DNA from: Stentor coeruleus
Taxonomy: Eukaryota > Ciliophora > Heterotrichea > Heterotrichida > Stentoridae
Assembly (NCBI GenBank): GCA_001970955.1
Contig: MPUH01000347.1
Span: forward strand, 1-63,538
Length of the DNA: 63,538 bases
Direction: 5' to 3'
In this document: positions 9,542 to 19,981 of the stretch, one piece after another
Layout of the letters: the number at the start of each line of letters is the position of its first letter
Position numbering within the stretch: the first letter of the stretch is position 1
Made by a program: the position numbers and the translations under genes
The notes under the pieces: generated by a model
What the model saw: the letters and a program-made list of their open reading frames with translations, nothing else
Database searches by the model: none
Told to the model about the DNA's origin: nothing

Positions 9542-10497
9542 TTTATTATAATTATTAATTTAGAAGGATAGTCGAGTATTCAATAAATAGATGCTGTTAT
9601 CAAATAGAGTTTTATGTAAATTTTACTAAGAAGAAAATAGTATTTTTTATAGATGAATTCAATTATTTGTATAAGTAAAAAATTGTGTTTTTTTTGCTTT
9701 TTTATTAGGAAAATTGACTTTAAATTTGGTTTAGATGAAATTATTCACCTTTAGAAGTAATTATCGTTAGGAGTCTTGGAAAACATAGAAAATTATTATT
9801 GAAGTGTCAGGATTCTATAGATTTTATACAGATACTTCTTTTAATTATTTTTACAATCATCCGAGTATTAAAAAAATACATTACTAAGAATTAAATTGTC
9901 TACTGTCAATAACGAATTCCTAATATTATTTAGCAAAACAAATTATAATAAAAACCTACAAAATCAATCTTAATTCATATATAAAATAACATTAAATTCT
10001 TATAAAAAAACAGCAGGCCTTCCACTATCCTATCGATATTTATCCTAAAGAAGATTTATAACAAAAATAAAAAAGAAACTAAATTTTTTTATCCACCTTA
10101 TAAATTATAACTCAAATAAACTCTGACTTTAATATTCTCGATAATTTAAAAAGTAGTATTAGCTTTAAAAGCATTCTAAAAAATAAAAAAAATAAAAGAA
10201 GGAATTGAAGATTTGCAAAAATGTAAAAAGAGAAACTATAGCTAAAAATAAAAAATTTGAAGTAAAATAAAATAAGTAATATCAGATATTGATAAAAAAG
10301 TAAATTTATATCATTAGTTTGTGATAAAACTAATTTTTATCACAAATTCGTTTAATAAGATTAGGATTAAAAATAGTTTTATGTAAATATATTCATTCAA
10401 TATAGTCTATTAGTTTTCTATATAATTATATTGTAGACTTTATTATATATATATTATCATGATTTATATCATCATATACTTGTTAATTATTTTTAAA
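9542..10497. other. Intergenic region, divergent
   Basis: Nearly 1 kb of very AT-rich DNA upstream of both the minus-strand B-box-like gene and the plus-strand EF-hand gene. Apart from the perfect hairpin at 10318-10346 I see no feature. An in-frame ATG at 10459 precedes the chosen start of the EF-hand gene, but the intervening codons read as AT-rich leader. Confidence 0.4.
10318..10346. other. Perfect 12-bp inverted repeat
   Basis: tttgtgataaaa (10318-10329) and its exact reverse complement ttttatcacaaa (10335-10346) flank a 5-nt loop. It lies about 150 bp upstream of the EF-hand gene, so it could be a protein-binding palindrome or a cruciform. Confidence 0.45.
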
Positions 10498-12525
10498 ATG
10501 AATATTTTGAAGAATTCGAAGTTTTATTTTAGTGACCTTTTAGAACTTGATATAAGAGCTAATGAGAACTCAGTAAGCAAAGAATTAGTCCTAGAAAAAA
10601 TCGATGAGTTATCTGAAAAAACAAGCGAGTCAATAAGTATTCAAATTCCAGATGAGCCAGTTCAGCAAGTATCTTTTGCTGAAGTGCCATTATCTCAATT
10701 AAAAAGTTCTAGATACAAATTCCTAGACAGCTTCCTAATCCAACTATCAAAATACCCAAAAATCTACATATACTTAACAACTCTTGCATTACAAGACAAT
10801 ATTCTCAAACCAATAAAATTATCAACTCAACGTAAACTTAAATCCAAAAACACAACACTAAAAAGCAATAACCCAAGCTTAATTGCAACAGAAAACTTAA
10901 ATGGTGGTTTAACTACTGATGAAGAAAACTCATCATCTTCCCTAACTGATCAAGAACTTAAAACCTCAAAGTCTATACGAAAAAAAGCTATATTAAAACC
11001 TAATTATTCACCTGATAGATCTATAAAAGAAACACTCAAGTCCTCCTCAAGCAGTGCAATAACTTTTCACCCAGCTCCAAATTCAGCAAGAAACCGTATA
11101 AGAGCTCTAAGAAAACGTATGACTTTAAGACCAGAAGACTCTGTAATATCTGGGATATTTAAAAAAATCTCTGAAGGTCGTATTCGTATAACCCCAGATG
11201 ACTTCAAAAATTTCTTAAGTCTTCGATATCCATTACTAATATCAGAAGCAATTGTAAAATATTTTAATTTCAAATACTGGACATATGAAGATTATGTATG
11301 TGAACTTAGTAAATTTATAAGTTTAGGTGAAGAGCGACATTTAGCTTTTTGCTTTGAAATTTTCGATTTTGATAACGATAAGCATATAACATATAAAGAT
11401 GCATTTACGGCTATGGAAATTAGAACTGGTAATCATTATGATTCAGACTTGGTGCTGATTCGAGAGATGTTTAATTTGAAAAAACAAGAAAAAGTTTACA
11501 AAAAAGGTGGAAGACTACTAAGAAGAAGAAGCACTTTCAGTCTTATTGAGGACAAAGCTAAAAATGCAGCTAAAAAACCTCAAGAAAAACAAACATCAAA
11601 ACGTTACCAGTCCCAGCCACGTGAAAAACCTGAAGAAACCCTAAGTATAAACTTCAAAGAATTCTGTATAATAAAATTCTATGGCAGGCCACAAATAATC
11701 CAAGATTTTTTTTTGTATACCTGCAACTACAACTTCCTTCAAGCTAAAGGGTACATAGAAAAAACCCCAATCCACTCAGTAAAAAACAGTGAAACAATTG
11801 TAATTGAAATGAACCTCGATTCACAAGTCCTTGAAAAAATCAGCAAATCAGACAAATACGAATATTATTGTGCACTCGATATGGCAATGGGATTATTTAC
11901 AAAATCTCAATTAGAAGATTTAATGAAAAAATTCAAACACCTTCAATCATTAGAAAAACTAAAATACACAGTTATAAGTAGAAAATCTATGATAGAAAAA
12001 CTGGTAAAAAATAAACAGCCAACAATTATTGGATATAAAAACGAATATATCGCATCACGTTTTTATGATTATCTAAGCCAAGGGAAAGATCTGACAAAAG
12101 CATGTTTTTTATTAAGAATTCATAGTCTTATAACAAAACAAGCTACGTTGATTACTAACAAGTTAGCTTTTGATGTTTATGATTTTAGGAATGATGGGAA
12201 ATTAACTGTTGATGAAATTTATAAAATGCATGAAGCATTACCACAAGGGTCTTTAGTATATCAAGAATGTAATGTTATGGTTAATATGTATATACAGTCA
12301 ATTTTTGAAAGATTAAGAGAGAAATTGAAGTTTATTGATTTTGCTAGGTTTAATGAGATTGTTGAAGTTTCGTGTCTTGGAATTGAGATTATTGAGTTTT
12401 TAAAGACCCCTTATGAAGAATGCTTGACTAGGAGGTCAGAGTATTTTGAAATAAGACAGCTTACGGAGGAAGAAGTGGAGAAATACTCGAGGGTTAAGAA
12501 GTCTTTGGCTCGATTGGTTGCATGA
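10498..12525 (+). CDS. Large EF-hand calcium-binding protein
   Basis: The protein is 675 aa from the ATG at 10498. An upstream in-frame ATG at 10459 would add 13 hydrophobic residues encoded by AT-only leader sequence and is less likely. Two good EF-hand loops are visible: DFDNDKHITYKD at about residue 290 and DFRNDGKLTVDE at about residue 560. Both keep acidic positions 1, 3 or 5 and 12. The N-terminal 200 residues are Ser/Lys-rich and disordered. Between the EF hands lies a basic, low-complexity linker (RRRSTFSL). The pairing of well-separated EF hands in helical halves resembles calcineurin-B-like folds, but no catalytic domain is present. It is presumably a calcium sensor or cortical structural protein. 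Stop TGA. Confidence 0.8.
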   Translation: MNILKNSKFYFSDLLELDIRANENSVSKELVLEKIDELSEKTSESISIQIPDEPVQQVSFAEVPLSQLKSSRYKFLDSFLIQLSKYPKIYIYLTTLALQDNILKPIKLSTQRKLKSKNTTLKSNNPSLIATENLNGGLTTDEENSSSSLTDQELKTSKSIRKKAILKPNYSPDRSIKETLKSSSSSAITFHPAPNSARNRIRALRKRMTLRPEDSVISGIFKKISEGRIRITPDDFKNFLSLRYPLLISEAIVKYFNFKYWTYEDYVCELSKFISLGEERHLAFCFEIFDFDNDKHITYKDAFTAMEIRTGNHYDSDLVLIREMFNLKKQEKVYKKGGRLLRRRSTFSLIEDKAKNAAKKPQEKQTSKRYQSQPREKPEETLSINFKEFCIIKFYGRPQIIQDFFLYTCNYNFLQAKGYIEKTPIHSVKNSETIVIEMNLDSQVLEKISKSDKYEYYCALDMAMGLFTKSQLEDLMKKFKHLQSLEKLKYTVISRKSMIEKLVKNKQPTIIGYKNEYIASRFYDYLSQGKDLTKACFLLRIHSLITKQATLITNKLAFDVYDFRNDGKLTVDEIYKMHEALPQGSLVYQECNVMVNMYIQSIFERLREKLKFIDFARFNEIVEVSCLGIEIIEFLKTPYEECLTRRSEYFEIRQLTEEEVEKYSRVKKSLARLVA

Positions 12526-13618
12526 GATTTTAATTGTAGATGCATTATATTTTAATTTTTGGGAATTTATGTTTAGATTGTTAGAATATGATATGTTATA
12601 GGGTTTTAGATGGATTCTTATATTTTTTAATGTGGATTTTTTTTGGGTTTTGTATTCAAATTTAGATGTTTTTTTATTTTGTGTAAGATTGTGATATAAT
12701 TTTATATGATAATCTTGTTTTGTTTAGGTATGAAAGTTAGACTCTTTGGCTAAATTTTCTGTAGTTAAGGTGATGAGAAAATTTATTGGGAGAATAGTGA
12801 AGGGCTTAGTGGTATTTAATAACAAAAGAACAGAAACGGATAAATTTGATGATAATTGTTGTTATGTTGGGAAATGTTAAAGTGGATTAGAAGTTGAAAG
12901 AATAAATGAAATGACTATTTTGATAGATTTTTTGGGGTTAGGTTATATGCAATTTAACTTCATAGCTTATGATGGAAATAGAAAATTGATGATGAAGTTG
13001 TGTGTAGTAAGAGAAAATTATATGATTTTTTGATGAAGTAAATAGAAATAGTTTAGAAGGTTTTGGTATTTTTATAACACAATTTCGTTATGTGACTTTA
13101 TGTATGATTATAAATTATATATAAGTAAATTTTCAATATCAACTAAAACCAAATAACTCAAAATACTATTATAGTAAAATGGATAAAAATGCTAATATAC
13201 ATGACAATATAAAAAATGGGTGCTATTTTTAAGGAAATATCCCAAAATCCACTCATTCCACATTTTTTAAAAATAACAATAAACATCTATATAACATATA
13301 TATTCCATCTAATACTAAACTTAATCTAACAATAAATTAAACTACGATTCCATCCCAAAAAACCCACACTATATCGTTTCTTCACATAACCCTACCACAA
13401 TCCTAGCATCCTAATCTCAAACTTATAAAACCTCCAATAACCCTCTATTCCAAAATGCTTCTGCAAATCATCAATCCTAAAAACCATCCCAAAAACCCTT
13501 CCTCCAAACATCATCAAAAAATCCTATCCTATCCCATCCAAAACCTGACCTTAAAAAAACCCCAACAAAACTCTCCAAAACCAAAACTCCAAAAAAAAGC
13601 ATAAAAATATAATTCATA
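12526..13618. other. Intergenic region between two plus-strand genes
   Basis: The first half (to about 13090) is strongly G/T-rich and C-poor on the plus strand. The second half (about 13140-13618) is strongly A/C-rich and G-poor. The switch is abrupt and suggests the boundary between the 3' flank of one gene and the 5' flank of the next. The minus ORF in the C-rich part is low complexity and not credible. Confidence 0.45.
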
Positions 13619-15760
13619 ATGGGAAGTTTAATCAGTGTTGACCGAGACCTAACACATCTAGACGACTTACTGAGCATTTCCACCTCCTTATTCAAAAGCT
13701 CAAAACTTTCTCAACCTCACTCACACCATCTAAAATTATGGCGGTTCTACGAAGACCCATCAAGCAACGAAAGTATCCAAACTCAAGGTTTGAATTTGAC
13801 TGAGCCTCAAATTTTCAAAAACAAAGAATGTTATCTAGTCCTCCTCATATACAAAAAAGACTCTCAACTAAAATTTAATGGCTACCCTCATACAATTTGG
13901 GGTATGCTTGAAAGCTTGAGTAATCTTACCCCACGTGGTTTAGAAAATATATTTACAAGTGATGAATCAACATGTTTAGATACTTTTTTATTATCCCGTA
14001 GAGAACAAGAAAACAATGAAATGCATTTTATGTTGTTTGTGTGGAATGGGAAAACAGCTTCATCTTTACTTAAAGCATATGCATTGACTAAAGGTTTTGA
14101 ATTAGATCAACAGTTAGTTAAAGGTAAAGCGCAAATTTTACAGAATTTATTTAGTGGGGTGGTTATTAGAGGGAGAAATATACAAGTTTCCCAGACTATT
14201 ACGCTTGAAAGTGCTTTTCAGTATGATACGAATATGAATAGACAACCTGATTGTCCGGTTTATTTACTTCAATGGCTATGGCCTGAAAACCCTGCGCCTA
14301 GTCCGAGTAGTAAGCCTTTGTTTGCAAAGTTTAAAGAAGTGTTTATGAATAGTTCAGAACCCCCAATGTTTATAAGACTTGCAGAAGAAAAACCAGTACC
14401 TAAGTTGAATATTGCTTTGAAAGAAAAAGTTGAGATAAAGCCGAAAATAGAAATAAAACCTAAACTTACAGCGCTTTCGCTTAGTGGGTTAAAGACAAGA
14501 GAAGATGAAAGAGTCCAACTTCAAAACCTAAGCAAAAAAGAATTCGACATGCTCGACGACAACCTTGATGTTCGTGACACAAACCGCAAAGAAATCAAAC
14601 TAAAATACTACTCTGAAATGCTCTCAGAACTTTGTCCAGGACTTTTTGTTGGTAGCGACCTTGTAGCTCGTGATAAATCCAAACTTAAAACTTTCGGAGT
14701 AACTCATATAATAAACTGTGCAGCTAATGTCTGCCGAAACTATTACCCTGAAGATTTCACATATAAACATTTCTTCTTAAAAGATGCAAGAACCGAAAGT
14801 ATCGAGTGCATATTTTACGAATGTATAGAATTCATCCAATCATCTTTAAAATCAGGTGGTAAAGTATTTGTCCATTGTATGCAAGGAGTATCTCGTTCAG
14901 TTACAATTTGTTTAGCTTATATAATATTTTCTCAACAAAAAACATTCGAACAAGTGTTTTCTGATGCAAAAAACCTTAGAGGAATTTGTAGCCCAAATAC
15001 AGGTTTTCAAGTCCAATTAATTTGGTGGTATAAAAGACTAACTGAAGATTTTGATGCAGTGCCGATTTTCCCTAGAGTTTATGCTATAGGTAGTCATCAA
15101 AAAGAACAACCTCATAAAATTGTACCAAGGTTATTAACTCAACCTTTATATTTTGGTGCTGATTTTTTATCTTTAGACTCAAGAGGTGTATTTCTTATTC
15201 AAACTCGTAATGCAATTTATATGTGGATTGGAAGAGAATTATCTCCTTGTAATCGTGAGAAATATATGGAAGTTGCTTATAAACATTATAATTGTTTAAA
15301 AGATTTCGAAAAAGCTGGAAAACTTATTGAGTTTAAAGAAGGTAATGAAAGTGAAGAGTTTTGGGGTTTATGGAAAGAATCGAATCGTAGAGGGAGTAAT
15401 AATGAACAATGGAATGGATGGTATTATGATTTGAATATGGTTGAAGATGAAGAACCTCAAGAATTACAACAAGATGATAATGAAGAAGAAGTGTTTATTA
15501 ATAAACCAAAACTTTATATTTTCCCTGAAAGTAAAGGTATTGGGGTTTTCGAAGATGAGGAACTTGTTGATGATGCTTTTTTATGTTTGTGTACACCAGA
15601 AAAATGTTATACGTGGAAAGGGTTTGAAGTTAGGGTTAGTGAAAAAGAAGAGATTGAGTTTATACAAGCTGTGACAAGAGATTATTATGGAAATCCAAGA
15701 TTTGATACGATACAAGAAGAGCCTGGCGATGAAAGCAATGATTTCTTAAATTACTTCTAA
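13619..15760 (+). CDS. Dual-specificity phosphatase with gelsolin-like domains (MKP1-type)
   Basis: This 713-aa protein has a dual-specificity phosphatase domain at about residues 335-480. The P-loop is HCMQGVSRS (Cys about 420), a general-acid Asp is upstream in FFLKDARTE, and SPNTGFQVQLIWW follows. On both sides are gelsolin/villin-like segments: residues about 30-230 (with CYLVLLIYKK and FVWNGKTAS) and 500-610 (with FLIQTRNAIYMWIGRE). From family knowledge the same DSP-plus-gelsolin arrangement occurs in plant MAPK phosphatase 1. That makes a MAPK phosphatase function plausible, and MAPK-like proteins occur in the genome (one at 113). A glutamate-rich acidic patch lies near residue 615. 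The start ATG at 13619 is preceded by A/C-rich leader DNA. Confidence 0.85.
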   Translation: MGSLISVDRDLTHLDDLLSISTSLFKSSKLSQPHSHHLKLWRFYEDPSSNESIQTQGLNLTEPQIFKNKECYLVLLIYKKDSQLKFNGYPHTIWGMLESLSNLTPRGLENIFTSDESTCLDTFLLSRREQENNEMHFMLFVWNGKTASSLLKAYALTKGFELDQQLVKGKAQILQNLFSGVVIRGRNIQVSQTITLESAFQYDTNMNRQPDCPVYLLQWLWPENPAPSPSSKPLFAKFKEVFMNSSEPPMFIRLAEEKPVPKLNIALKEKVEIKPKIEIKPKLTALSLSGLKTREDERVQLQNLSKKEFDMLDDNLDVRDTNRKEIKLKYYSEMLSELCPGLFVGSDLVARDKSKLKTFGVTHIINCAANVCRNYYPEDFTYKHFFLKDARTESIECIFYECIEFIQSSLKSGGKVFVHCMQGVSRSVTICLAYIIFSQQKTFEQVFSDAKNLRGICSPNTGFQVQLIWWYKRLTEDFDAVPIFPRVYAIGSHQKEQPHKIVPRLLTQPLYFGADFLSLDSRGVFLIQTRNAIYMWIGRELSPCNREKYMEVAYKHYNCLKDFEKAGKLIEFKEGNESEEFWGLWKESNRRGSNNEQWNGWYYDLNMVEDEEPQELQQDDNEEEVFINKPKLYIFPESKGIGVFEDEELVDDAFLCLCTPEKCYTWKGFEVRVSEKEEIEFIQAVTRDYYGNPRFDTIQEEPGDESNDFLNYF

Positions 15761-15822
15761 GTTTTTACGTATTTTTATTATTATTTTTTTATCGTATGTA
15801 AACTTTTTTAAATTTAGTAATA

Positions 15823-16755
15823 ATGTCAAGCATACATCAATATTGGGAAAAATACCGCGACAGGAAAAAATCTCCAGGCAAAGGGGAAATAATTGAAGGT
15901 ATTATCAACAATTGCACTAATGACAGGATTTCTGACCTCCAAGGGCAAATTAACATCCTTGAAGACCGCCTAGTAAACTTATCCCGTCAAGTGAAAATCC
16001 AACATAAAGATCAGCCTGACGAAATCCTTGAAACCATGAACAAAATCCATAAAATCGACAAACTCCTTGAATTCAAACAAGTTTTTGATGAAAAAACTTC
16101 AGATATCGAGAATTTCATGAATAGTTTTACCAAACTTAACTGGGAAGAAAAGGTAGCGGCAATGATCTTGAAATCTGAACAAAAACTTTGTAAGATTTTT
16201 GAAAGCAAGTTTGAGTCAATTGAAGATAAACTTCATTCATTAGAGATTAAACTGAAGAAAAACCCAAAAATCACTGAAGAGTTTCTTAATAAAAAACTTG
16301 AAGATTTAAATCAGAAATCTAGGAAGTCTTCAAGGTCTAGATCTTCTGATAATATAAAGAAAAAATTAGAAGAGTTTTCTTGTGTTCAGGATAAACTTCA
16401 GAAAATAGTTATAAATACAGCGGAAAAGCTTAAAAAAGTTACAAACCCTGAATCCCGTGATGTTTCTGCAGACTCAAGGTTTAATAAGTCTATAGAAAAA
16501 ATTACAGATTTACTTAAAAGGTACTCAAAAGCTCAAGAAACGTTATTTTCTAATGTGAAAAAACTTGAAGAAAAGACGAAATTCCTTGAAGGGCGCTTTG
16601 AAAACTCAAGATCTTTTACGGTTTCTGAGCCGATACGGGAAAAAGCTCCATCTTTTTCTTCGATTGATGATAATTTCAAGCTGAGTTTCGGCTCTGAAGA
16701 AGGGTGTTCGAAAGTAAAAACCAAAAAAAGGTCGAAAAACCTAACTAGTTTATAA
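15823..16755 (+). CDS. Hypothetical coiled-coil protein
   Basis: This 310-aa protein is almost entirely predicted coiled coil (about residues 30-255), with a Ser/Arg-rich break near residue 170 and a basic tail ending KTKKRSKN. The start ATG is 62 bp after the phosphatase stop on the same strand. I recognise no homologue family. It is probably structural. Confidence 0.75.
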   Translation: MSSIHQYWEKYRDRKKSPGKGEIIEGIINNCTNDRISDLQGQINILEDRLVNLSRQVKIQHKDQPDEILETMNKIHKIDKLLEFKQVFDEKTSDIENFMNSFTKLNWEEKVAAMILKSEQKLCKIFESKFESIEDKLHSLEIKLKKNPKITEEFLNKKLEDLNQKSRKSSRSRSSDNIKKKLEEFSCVQDKLQKIVINTAEKLKKVTNPESRDVSADSRFNKSIEKITDLLKRYSKAQETLFSNVKKLEEKTKFLEGRFENSRSFTVSEPIREKAPSFSSIDDNFKLSFGSEEGCSKVKTKKRSKNLTSL

Positions 16756-17413
16756 GATGTTATTTAATAAATGTACCCTAGAAATCCAGGATTTTTGATA
16801 ATGTTTGAAAATTGAAAAAACTAAAGAAATATGCAAATTATGAGCTTGAAAATAAAGTTTTCATTAATTATCAGGTCTATTATCTAATAATCCTCCTGGG
16901 TTTATAAATAATAATATAATAAAAATATCAAAACCAAGGTGCCAAATCCTAATGCTACAAGTTTTATTCCAAGTTTCCTAGTTGCAACATCTCCAGTTAA
17001 AGATAATAAAAAAGAACAAAATTTAAAAGACTTTAGAATCAGAGGTATCTTTGCTTTACAGAAAAACATTCCTGATGACAAATTTTCTTTAGCTAAAAGT
17101 AAAAAAGATCTTACAGTCAATGAAGTTTAGAAAAAAACATAGAAAACTACTCAAGTTCCCTAAAAATTTTTTTGAACCTGAAATCGATTTAAACTTTCAA
17201 GCTAAATTTCTCTTTACCATCATATACTATATATCAAAACAAGTTTTTAAAACTAAAACTAAAAAATATATAAAATCAAATTTTTTTCTCTATATTCTCC
17301 AACATACCAAGAGAAATCATTCAAGGATACTCATCCAAATAATTTTTTTCAAATAAAATGATCTTACAAAAAAAAAAACAACCACTTCCTTGATTAAACT
17401 AAAAACATTTAGA
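16756..17413. other. Unresolved region with open frames lacking a start
   Basis: A plus-strand open frame (16915-17130) has codon composition like real genes but no ATG. I cannot find a 15-16 nt intron connecting it to one. The minus-strand frame over the same bases ends in a hydrophobic run but also lacks an ATG. A small plus-strand ORF from the ATG at 17120 runs to 17356 and is AT-biased. It may be a gene remnant. From about 17130 the DNA is A/C-rich on the plus strand, as expected for the 3' flank of the minus-strand CDPK. Confidence 0.3.
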
Positions 17414-18889
17414 CTACTGAGTATTTGAAGTTAGATAATTCTTAAGTTCTTCTAAACTTATAAGCCCATCACCATTCAAATCGGCCTTAGAGAGAAAATC
17501 AGCCCACTCAGAGTCTTTTATCCCAGGAATTGCTTGCTTAAGTTCTTCTAAAGATAAAGTCCCATCGCCGCCTATATCATATATTTTAAAAACGATTTCA
17601 AGTTCTTTTCTCTGAGCAATATTCGACCAGTCCTGAGCTGCTGCAATGAATTCAGTATAATTTATGCTCCCATCATCTTCTCCATCAATTTTTTTAATTA
17701 AATCATTCAAATCAACAGGAGCAGGGATTCCTAAAGCATCATAACCTTCTTCGATTTCATCTAAACTCAAAGTCCCATCTCCGTTTTTATCAAGACTTAA
17801 AAACATGTTTGTGAGTTTCTTAGTTTCAATCGTCCCCATGACTTGATTTGATATGAAAGAAAAAATTGATTTCTCAAGTTTATTCCTAGCCTATATTGTC
17901 ATTACATTGAATTTTTCTAGGTTTTTTAAAGCATCAGAATCGATTGGATTGTCGCTGATTGTGCTTCTGGTATATGAAATCATCCATGGGTCTGAGAGGA
18001 TTTCTTCAGCTGTCGGTCGATCTTTTGGGTCTTTTTTTAACATATGGATGATGAGATTTTTAGCTTCAGTACTTATATTTCTCCATACTGTATTATGCAT
18101 ATCAACAGTATCTTGACATATCATTTTTGCTGTTTTAGCATCAGTATCTGCTTGAAATGGTAAACGGCCACTAAGCATTGTGTAGAGTATTACCCCAGCA
18201 CTCCAAATATCACTTTTTATTGAAACCTGACCTTTAAAACGCTCTGGGGCCATGTAGTTAACGGCACCTACTGAAACTTGAAGGTCGTTATCATTAAAAT
18301 TACTTATACAGGAAATGCCGAAATCTATAATTTTCAAATGTGCATCAGGAGCATCAGATTCAAAAAGCAAGTTTTCTGGTTTTATGTCTCGATGAATTAT
18401 ATTCAATTTATGACAATAGTTTAAAGCTAGGATTATATAGCATAAATACCTTGCTGATATACGCTCAGTTATTCTTTCACACCTGACTAGTTTTTCAAAA
18501 AGCTGTCCTCCAGAGAGGTATTCTGAGATTATATAGATTCTTGTTGTTGTTTCAATGATTTCGTATATTCGCATTATGCTTGGATGATCCTGTATAAAGA
18601 TTACTATGCTTTTTAATAATGATAGTTCGTGGAAAAATCCTTCAAGTTCGTTTTGATTCATCATTGACTTTATTAGTTCTTTTGCCGTACGTTCTAATCC
18701 ACTTCGTTTATCTTTTACTAAAAATACATTCCCAAGAGACCCACTGCCTAGGGTTTTTATTATTGTATAACTTTCACGAATAGATCCTATAGACCTTACC
18801 ACGGATTTTGGTTTTTTAGATATGTCGGTACCGTCTCGAGTTGATAATAATAACAAAGGATCAGTCCCTGATGATGAACAACACCCCAT
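17414..18889 (-). CDS. Calcium-dependent protein kinase (CDPK), three exons
   Basis: I join 18605-18889, 17906-18589 and 17414-17890 across two 15-nt introns, giving 481 aa. The protein starts MGCCSSS, a myristoylation/palmitoylation signal for membrane attachment. The kinase domain has LGSGSLG (48-53), K70, and (numbered with intron 1 unspliced) HRD 166-168 and DFG 189-191. The junction region reads LEKFNARNKLEK, the autoinhibitory CDPK signature, and it appears only after the second intron is removed. Four complete EF hands follow (DKNGDGTLSLDE, DGEDDGSINYTE, DIGGDGTLSLEE, DLNGDGLISLEE). From family knowledge, calcium binding to the EF hands releases the junction pseudosubstrate. Unspliced, the track would appear as two genes (kinase alone, EF hands alone). 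Confidence 0.93.
17891..17905 (-). other. 15-nt intron 2 of CDPK
   Basis: On the minus strand the sequence is GTAATGACAATATAG. Its in-frame TAG would end the protein just after the kinase domain. Removing it gives ...KFNARNKLEK..., the conserved CDPK junction, in frame with the calmodulin-like domain. Confidence 0.93.
18590..18604 (-). other. 15-nt intron 1 of CDPK, hidden in an open frame
   Basis: GTAATCTTTATACAG on the minus strand is 15 nt, has no stop in frame and would be read as VIFIQ. Removing it converts LKSI-VIFIQ-DHPSIMRIYE to LKSIDHPSIMRIYE, the conserved kinase spacing between helix C and beta-4. It is therefore almost certainly an intron. Confidence 0.85.
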
Positions 18890-19254
18890 AGTATATTTTA
18901 TTAACTTTATGATAAAATCAGTTTATCTATTAATGGCAGCCTGAAGACAAAATTGATAATAGGGCTAACATACTGATAAGACTAAAAACTTCCCCTTTTT
19001 TAAAAACCTTATAAAAACTGATACTCACACATAATAAAAACATAAATTTTCATCTTATACATAAAAATCTCCAATAACAACATAATTTTTCCTCATAAAA
19101 AATACCAAAAAAAAACTCACAATATCCAATGAATCTTCCCAAAAAATGAACTCCTTCACAATCACAACTTCCTCCAAACCAATCCTAAATCAATAAAAAA
19201 TCCTCTCACCCCATTAAAAAAACAATATATTTACTATATTCAACATCTTAATTT
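18890..19254. other. Intergenic region
   Basis: This 365-bp stretch holds the CDPK 5' flank and the 3' flank of the LRR gene, both on the minus strand. The last 250 bp are A/C-rich on the plus strand, as for other minus-gene 3' flanks. No feature is recognised. Confidence 0.4.
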
Positions 19255-19944
19255 TTATATAAACGAGCAAAAGACATGCGGTAAAAGTTTTTTTACCGCT
19301 TCACAGTCTATCTCGCTCATATCATTATTCTTATAATCAAATGTCTTAAAATTTCCCATCCCCCTAAGTACACTAGCAATTTTCACAATTCCTCTTCTAT
19401 TAATAAAATTACCTGATATATCAAGAACTTCTAAATTCTCTATATTAATCAAAGCTTCTTTTATATGCTCAGCTCCAACATAACTTATTTCATTTTGAGC
19501 TACAGATAAATCTTTAAGTCTTTCCATAAAAGGTAAACAACAACATATATACTCAACACCTTCATCTGTTAATATATTTTCAGTTATACTAAGAACTTCT
19601 AATGTATTAACAGTGCCAAGTGTATCTGCTAGTTTCATTGCTCCTCTATATCCAATTCCGTTATTTTTCAACTGTAAATTAGTTAAATATTTCAGTTCTG
19701 GGAAAACTTTAGCTAAGATTTCGGAACCTGTTTCTCCTAATTCTTGATCAAAGATTATAAGTTTTTTTATATAATTTAGTCTATGGGATATCAAGCTAGA
19801 ATATATTTCTTTTATTTCAGGGACCATTTCTGACTCGTATTTTTTATAGTACAAGCTCAGAGAAGAGTGTTCTTGGATAATCACTTCGGGTAAGGTATTA
19901 GGCGCTTTATTATTCGCCCCTCCAAGACAAGAACAAGTTCCCAT
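19255..19944 (-). CDS. Leucine-rich repeat protein, N-myristoylated
   Basis: I choose the ATG at 19942-19944, giving 229 aa starting MGTCSCLGG, a clear myristoylation plus palmitoylation signal. The frame stays open for 39 more codons upstream (to an ATG at 20061). That extension would run into the PDH E1-beta gene on the other strand and destroy the signal. At least four RNase-inhibitor-type LRRs are visible ([42 protein letters not shown] and similar). Such proteins serve as binding scaffolds, and the lipidated N-terminus predicts membrane location. Only 37 bp separate its start from the divergent PDH gene. Confidence 0.8.
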   Translation of the reverse strand: MGTCSCLGGANNKAPNTLPEVIIQEHSSLSLYYKKYESEMVPEIKEIYSSLISHRLNYIKKLIIFDQELGETGSEILAKVFPELKYLTNLQLKNNGIGYRGAMKLADTLGTVNTLEVLSITENILTDEGVEYICCCLPFMERLKDLSVAQNEISYVGAEHIKEALINIENLEVLDISGNFINRRGIVKIASVLRGMGNFKTFDYKNNDMSEIDCEAVKKLLPHVFCSFI

Positions 19945-19981
19945 ATTTATTTGCCACAAATGCTCACAGCCTATAATAAAA
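19945..19981. promoter_or_regulatory. 37-bp divergent promoter region
   Basis: The starts of the LRR gene (minus, 19944) and PDH E1-beta gene (plus, 19982) are only 37 bp apart. Any 5' UTRs must therefore be very short or overlap the other gene. No specific motif is seen. Confidence 0.5.

Noticed and set aside
13477..13695. Minus-strand ORF in the A/C-rich leader
   Set aside because: Low-complexity sequence from composition bias overlapping the phosphatase start.
16915..17130. Plus-strand open frame resembling coding sequence
   Set aside because: No ATG and no 15-17 nt intron that connects one; kept only as unresolved region.
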